Of a stretch of DNA of 64,000 nt, positions 61,001 to 64,000 are shown in pieces. Position numbers and translations under genes: made by a program. The notes beneath the pieces are model-generated. The model was not told the DNA's origin and did no database searches. It saw nothing but the letters and a program-made list of their open reading frames with translations. The stretch is from Paenibacillus uliginis N3/975 (lineage in GTDB: Bacteria > Bacillota > Bacilli > Paenibacillales > Paenibacillaceae), in assembly GCF_900177425.1 (NCBI RefSeq), contig NZ_LT840184.1, positions 4,442,263 through 4,506,262 of the forward strand, read 5' to 3'. Positions within the stretch are counted from its first letter, which is position 1. Each line of letters opens with the position of its first letter.

Positions 61001-62844
61001 TCCTTCAATGTATCCGCAATCTTCTGGGCTTGAGATTTGATGTGGCGAAGCTCGCTTTCGGTAATTTCTCCTTCCTGCTTATGCTGGCGTTTGTCGGATA
61101 CAACGTGGTTCTTGTTATAAAAGATCTGTTTGTCTTCGATGGATTTCAATCCGCTTTGACTGAGCAATGCGATTTTTTCCTTCAATTGCTCCAGACTATT
61201 AATAACCATAGCCACACGATATCCGTAATCTCCCCGTCCCGTATTGGCTGTGAAACAAAGATTGTCAATATTTAACTGTGTTTTATTTTCCAAGTATTTA
61301 TTGTAATTCTTGATGATATTAAGCATGGCAGTCTCTGTTTTCGCAGATAGCGTCAAAATATTATTCCTGGATATGCCCGTTTTCGTTTCCTGTACTTTTT
61401 GATATTCCTCAACAACCATATGACAGTTTGTCCCACTGAAACCGTAGGAGCTAACACCTGCACGGAGTGGCTGCTCATTATCTTCCCAATGTGTGACTTT
61501 ATCTACTACAAAAATCGGCGAATCCATAAAATTAATATGCGGATTTGGTTCTTCGAAATGCAGGCTCGGTGGTAACGTATGCTGATTCATTGATAACAAT
61601 ACTTTTAACAGGTTTGCAGGCCCAGAAGCTCCGACCGTATGTCCGATACTTGTCTTGACAGAACCAATGCCGCAGAATTGTTTTCTATCAGTGTATTTCG
61701 AAAAGGCATTCGAAAGACTTAGAATTTCAATCGGATCACCCAGTTGTGTGGCCGTCCCATGTGCTTCTACATAGCTAATAGATTCGGGCGCAACTTTAGC
61801 CCGCTTCCACGCATCAATGATCACTTCCTCTTGCGCCAGCGGGTTCGGGGCGGTCAGACCATTAGAAGCACCATCATTGTTAATCGCACTGCCTTTGATA
61901 ATACCGTAAATATGGTCACGATCTTTCACCGCTTTTGTGAGCGACTTTAGTACAAATACGACAACACCTTCACCAAAAACAGTTCCGCTGGACTTTTTGT
62001 CAAAGGAACGTACCCGGTTATCATTTGATGAGACTGCCTGCATAACGCCATTGGCCTCTTCATCTGCCTTTTCCGTTTCACTAACCGATTTAGCGCCCTT
62101 TGAGCCAATAGAAATCCCACCGGCAAGAGCCATTTCACATTCCTGATTTCGAATTGAATTGCAGGCCTCATGAATCGCAACTAATCCAGAGGAGCAAGCT
62201 GTATCGAGTACCATTGCTGGCCCTTTCAGATTGAAAATGTAGTTGATCCGGCTGGCAAGAATGCCGCTCCAGATTCCACTCAGTGTCATTTGATCCCATT
62301 CAGTAATGTATTTATATTCAGTTGTGGTTGTACTATCCTTGCCAACAAAAACACCTGTTTTGGTATTTTTAATATTCTCCGCCCCATAACCAGCATCTTC
62401 AATCGCGCTCCATGCGACTTCCATGAAAACCCGCTGTTCTGGATCTATACATTTCGCTTCTCTCGGAGGGATACCGAAGAAGTTCGCATCAAATTTATCC
62501 ATATCTTCAACAAACAACCCTAAGAAATCTTCCAAATTCTCATGGTCGTCGGTAATTTGATTCATCCCGACAAATTCCGCATAATGTTTATTTTTAAATA
62601 CTTTTTCGTAGATCAGCTTGTCTGCCGGCTTGGGGCTCAAACAGGTTCTTCCGTTCAGCAAATTGTCCCAGAACTCTTCTGGATTATTCGACATAGGAAG
62701 CCTGCAAGCTGTACCGATAATAGCAATTTCCTGCGTACTCTCCGTCTCTTTATTCTGCAATTCGCTTAATAATTGTACTGCTTCCTGCTGCGATAAAATT
62801 TGTTTACCTAGTTGGTCTAAAATAAACCGTTTTACATTATTCAA
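58072..62844 (-). CDS. Polyketide synthase module KS-DH-KR-ACP without AT (trans-AT type)
   Basis: A modular type I PKS of about 1590 residues. The ketosynthase (about 40-480) has Cys in VLDTACSSG (about 217), His in EAHGTA (about 362) and His in IGHTVG (about 402). The dehydratase (about 685-970) has HKIMGGNILPG with His about 718, and Asp about 890 in HPGLMDTAVNM. The ketoreductase (about 1205-1430) has TGGTGGLG, Ser about 1359 and Tyr about 1373 in GDYTAAN. The carrier protein has GGDSIHAM with Ser about 1539. No acyltransferase domain lies between KS and DH, so a separate AT must load it. TTG 62842-62844 is preferred as start, eight bases after AAAGGAG; an upstream in-frame TTG at 62875-62877 lacks a site. 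All listed domains look active; DH has Asn where Gln is usual. Confidence 0.93.
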   Translation of the reverse strand: MNNVKRFILDQLGKQILSQQEAVQLLSELQNKETESTQEIAIIGTACRLPMSNNPEEFWDNLLNGRTCLSPKPADKLIYEKVFKNKHYAEFVGMNQITDDHENLEDFLGLFVEDMDKFDANFFGIPPREAKCIDPEQRVFMEVAWSAIEDAGYGAENIKNTKTGVFVGKDSTTTTEYKYITEWDQMTLSGIWSGILASRINYIFNLKGPAMVLDTACSSGLVAIHEACNSIRNQECEMALAGGISIGSKGAKSVSETEKADEEANGVMQAVSSNDNRVRSFDKKSSGTVFGEGVVVFVLKSLTKAVKDRDHIYGIIKGSAINNDGASNGLTAPNPLAQEEVIIDAWKRAKVAPESISYVEAHGTATQLGDPIEILSLSNAFSKYTDRKQFCGIGSVKTSIGHTVGASGPANLLKVLLSMNQHTLPPSLHFEEPNPHINFMDSPIFVVDKVTHWEDNEQPLRAGVSSYGFSGTNCHMVVEEYQKVQETKTGISRNNILTLSAKTETAMLNIIKNYNKYLENKTQLNIDNLCFTANTGRGDYGYRVAMVINSLEQLKEKIALLSQSGLKSIEDKQIFYNKNHVVSDKRQHKQEGEITESELRHIKSQAQKIADTLKDREEDEDYCAMLLDLCALYVKGANVDWTQVYRQGLYSRIPLPTYPFDRTHYWGDVKVTKIVSEDAAANNQALHPLVERCLVDSMRQNIYLMNFNLKKHWVLQDHKIMGGNILPGTAYIEVIKESFRQCYDNENVVIKNIVFLSPLVASVEDEDLETHIVITKEEGDASFSVVSRHANANGDTWIEHARGNAYFHNDTVGKTAEFNSIVTDPEVTVLPLKTTLDENGMNAFGERWNCVQHFYQNKDEEGLTIYTEVKIPDKLSKDLEEYACHPGLMDTAVNMATMLLYQGEEHFLPFSYKGLKFYKKLPGHFYSKIRRIPKGNDSEIMSFNVVLADMEGNIIAEIEETSLKKINDIHEYVNNSFYGVRWAPQAADKSESLIPDGDILIFTDQSGLSSDLAGRLQTLDNHLYFVSFGEAFAKLDSSHYTVGSSEEDYLKLLESIGPENISTVYHLGTINFNQTDFALEQYPAALNQGLYSLLYLTRGFLNMKNNNVNFVLLTENAHAIDNEEAYIKPANASFLALAKATQAECPLYTYKCIDIDYLTSIDTVMNEALRIDKQAFRVAYRNNVRYTEMLVTIDVQPDDIKEVKIKNEGIYLITGGTGGLGLETALLLGDSGPCNICLLGRRKLQERSEWQAVLDKEEDKKACSLIRGIQRLESKGCNVILRYSDVCDIGQMNIIVEELKAVYGRINGVVHCAGVAGEGFLFRKDMDIFNSVLTPKVFGTVIIDELTRDQELDFFILFSSMQSLFGGLGQGDYTAANAFLDAYASYLLKKGLAAQTVNWPGWSETGMAVDYQVADSLTMFKSLDTHVAISALDNVINSKLSNVVPGQINLDMLWQIGEDNLPFGLSDDLQKKLARYKRKNKDIGSKEVKKLLNPEDLLILGKGKEYTEAEKNVAYIYAITLDLDEIDIYENFNSIGGDSIHAMQLMKELGSIYPGMVDISDIFTYPTVEELAAFIDKKRAVGKADIVTLM

Positions 62845-62880
62845 CTTATTCACTCCTTTGAGATAGTTACTGTCCAATTT

Positions 62881-64000
62881 TTACTCATCAAGCAGTGCCA
62901 GTATTTGATCGAGATCCATATCGCCACCGACAAACTGTGCAACCATTTTTTCAAGATTCTTTTCGTTCTGTTCTTCCTCAATCACGAGCTTTTTCGTACT
63001 TGCGCTCACCTTGGACTCGATATAATTTGAAATATCCAAAACAGAGGAATAAACAAAGATATCGGTAATGGCCGTTACTCCTGGGTAGGCTTTATTTAAT
63101 TCCTTGTGCAGATAAGCAGCCAACAATGAGTTACCTCCGGATTCGAAAAACTTGTCATGGAGATCGACTTCATCGACACTCAGGGTTTTAGCCCAGGCGG
63201 AGATCACATGCTTTTCAATTTCCGTCAGTTTATCCATACTTTTCCCAGTCACGACAACATCATGAAGATCTCGCTCAGTGGTCGTAGTTACCTTTGTGGC
63301 AGTTCCACGCTTTTTCTCTATTTTTTCAGAGAACTTTATTTTTTTCCCATACCCTTGACTTTCTGATGCTAACACAGAGTAATTGACGTCACCCACCAAA
63401 ACTCTAGGCAACCCGGTTTGCAGCGCGTAAGCAAAGGCATTGGCCCCTTCTGCATCCTTAACAAAATGCACATACATTCCGTTTGCATTCAGACCATTAG
63501 CAACGGCCATACCCGACTCACTCCAACCTGTCCAGTTGATGGTCAGGCTTGGAATTCCTAAACTTCTACGATAATATGTAAAGCTGTCCTGATAGGCATT
63601 GGCCGCTATATAATCACTCTGCCCTGCTGCCCCAAACAGAGATGCGAACGACGAGCACATAACGAAGAAACTCAGTTGATCGTCACGGGTCAATTCATGA
63701 AGCATCCATGTCCCGTAGACCTTCGGGCGTAAGACCGCCTCGAATGTTCCCCAATCCTTTTTCATAATGAATCCGTCACCCGCCACACCAGCGGTATGGA
63801 TCACACCATCGATCGCTCCGTACTGATCTCGGATATCCTGCAACGTCTCCTTCAACTGTCCATAATCAGCGATATCAACCTGTAAGATTTCCAAATCTTT
63901 TCCATCCGACCAAAGTTTATTTACTTGATCGATCTTGTTCTGGAAGAAGATATCATCATGTACCTTTAACGCCTTAAACATCTCACGGGAATACGTCCTG
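62881..64000 (-). CDS. Polyketide synthase, C-terminal KR-ACP end (partial, runs off the right edge)
   Basis: The frame is open to the window end. It contains the last part of a ketoreductase (GVIHTAGVAGDGF, catalytic Ser in FFVMCSSFASLFG, Tyr in SDYIAANAYQDSF, and NWTGWSESGMAV). A carrier protein follows, with GGNSLLAA carrying the phosphopantetheine Ser. The last 50 residues (about KKLVIEEEQNEKNLEKMVAQF) are charged and end DQILALLDE, like a docking tail for the next subunit. It stops three bases upstream of a TTG in the next PKS gene. Its N-terminal domains lie beyond the window. Confidence 0.92.
   Translation of the reverse strand, partial: RTYSREMFKALKVHDDIFFQNKIDQVNKLWSDGKDLEILQVDIADYGQLKETLQDIRDQYGAIDGVIHTAGVAGDGFIMKKDWGTFEAVLRPKVYGTWMLHELTRDDQLSFFVMCSSFASLFGAAGQSDYIAANAYQDSFTYYRRSLGIPSLTINWTGWSESGMAVANGLNANGMYVHFVKDAEGANAFAYALQTGLPRVLVGDVNYSVLASESQGYGKKIKFSEKIEKKRGTATKVTTTTERDLHDVVVTGKSMDKLTEIEKHVISAWAKTLSVDEVDLHDKFFESGGNSLLAAYLHKELNKAYPGVTAITDIFVYSSVLDISNYIESKVSASTKKLVIEEEQNEKNLEKMVAQFVGGDMDLDQILALLDE

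Noticed and set aside
1..64000. CRISPR arrays, tRNA or rRNA genes, complete insertion sequences
   Set aside because: No regularly spaced repeats, no tRNA- or rRNA-like sequence and no transposase gene were recognised on either strand.

Overview
The window looks like a Bacillota chromosome of the Paenibacillaceae. It holds a late-competence locus (comEA, comEB, comEC, holA), a yqeG-to-yqeM housekeeping operon, a spoVAC-AD-AE germination operon and sigma-K fragments. LeuS lies beside comER and carries a T-box leader. The species cannot be named from the sequence alone. Most genes read on the minus strand.

Layout. 1-7.5 kb: holA (cut by the left edge), an ECF sigma/anti-sigma pair, comEC, a 277-bp repeat with inverted ends, comEB and comEA. 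7.6-8.5 kb: comER, convergent with leuS (8.5-10.9 kb) and its T-box. 11.3-15.7 kb: a carbohydrate cassette (AraC regulator, two Gfo/Idh/MocA oxidoreductases, a sugar-phosphate isomerase-like TIM barrel). 16-22.2 kb: yqeM, cvfB, rsfS, yqeK, nadD, yhbY, aroE, yqeH, yqeG. 22.3-26.7 kb: a transglutaminase/DUF58/MoxR trio. 26.9-29.1 kb: spoVA operon plus a 37-residue membrane peptide gene. 29.3-32.9 kb: M42 peptidase, a second isomerase-like barrel, and a saccharopine-dehydrogenase-like enzyme with its MarR regulator. 33.2-36.3 kb: an AT-rich YxdLM/YxeA-type transporter.

36.4-50.3 kb is bounded by two nearly identical C-terminal sigK fragments in the same orientation. Between them is a compact uptake/catabolic set: ROK regulator, Fbp-like ABC importer, a secreted and a cytoplasmic PIG-L deacetylase, a creatininase-family hydrolase, an argininosuccinate-lyase-family enzyme and a BadF-type sugar kinase. 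I infer it handles a conjugated N-acetylated amino sugar, but the substrate is unknown.

50.8-64 kb is a natural-product and export region: a frameshifted Sfp-type phosphopantetheinyl transferase, an RND exporter divergent from a YtrA-type GntR/ABC operon, a type II thioesterase, and two polyketide synthase genes with no acyltransferase domain, so probably trans-AT. The second PKS gene runs off the right edge. The RND and GntR promoters carry matching operators, so one regulator probably controls both.

The clearest non-coding signals are the leuS T-box, paired MarR and GntR operators, helically phased repeats ahead of the importer operon, and three small repeat families.
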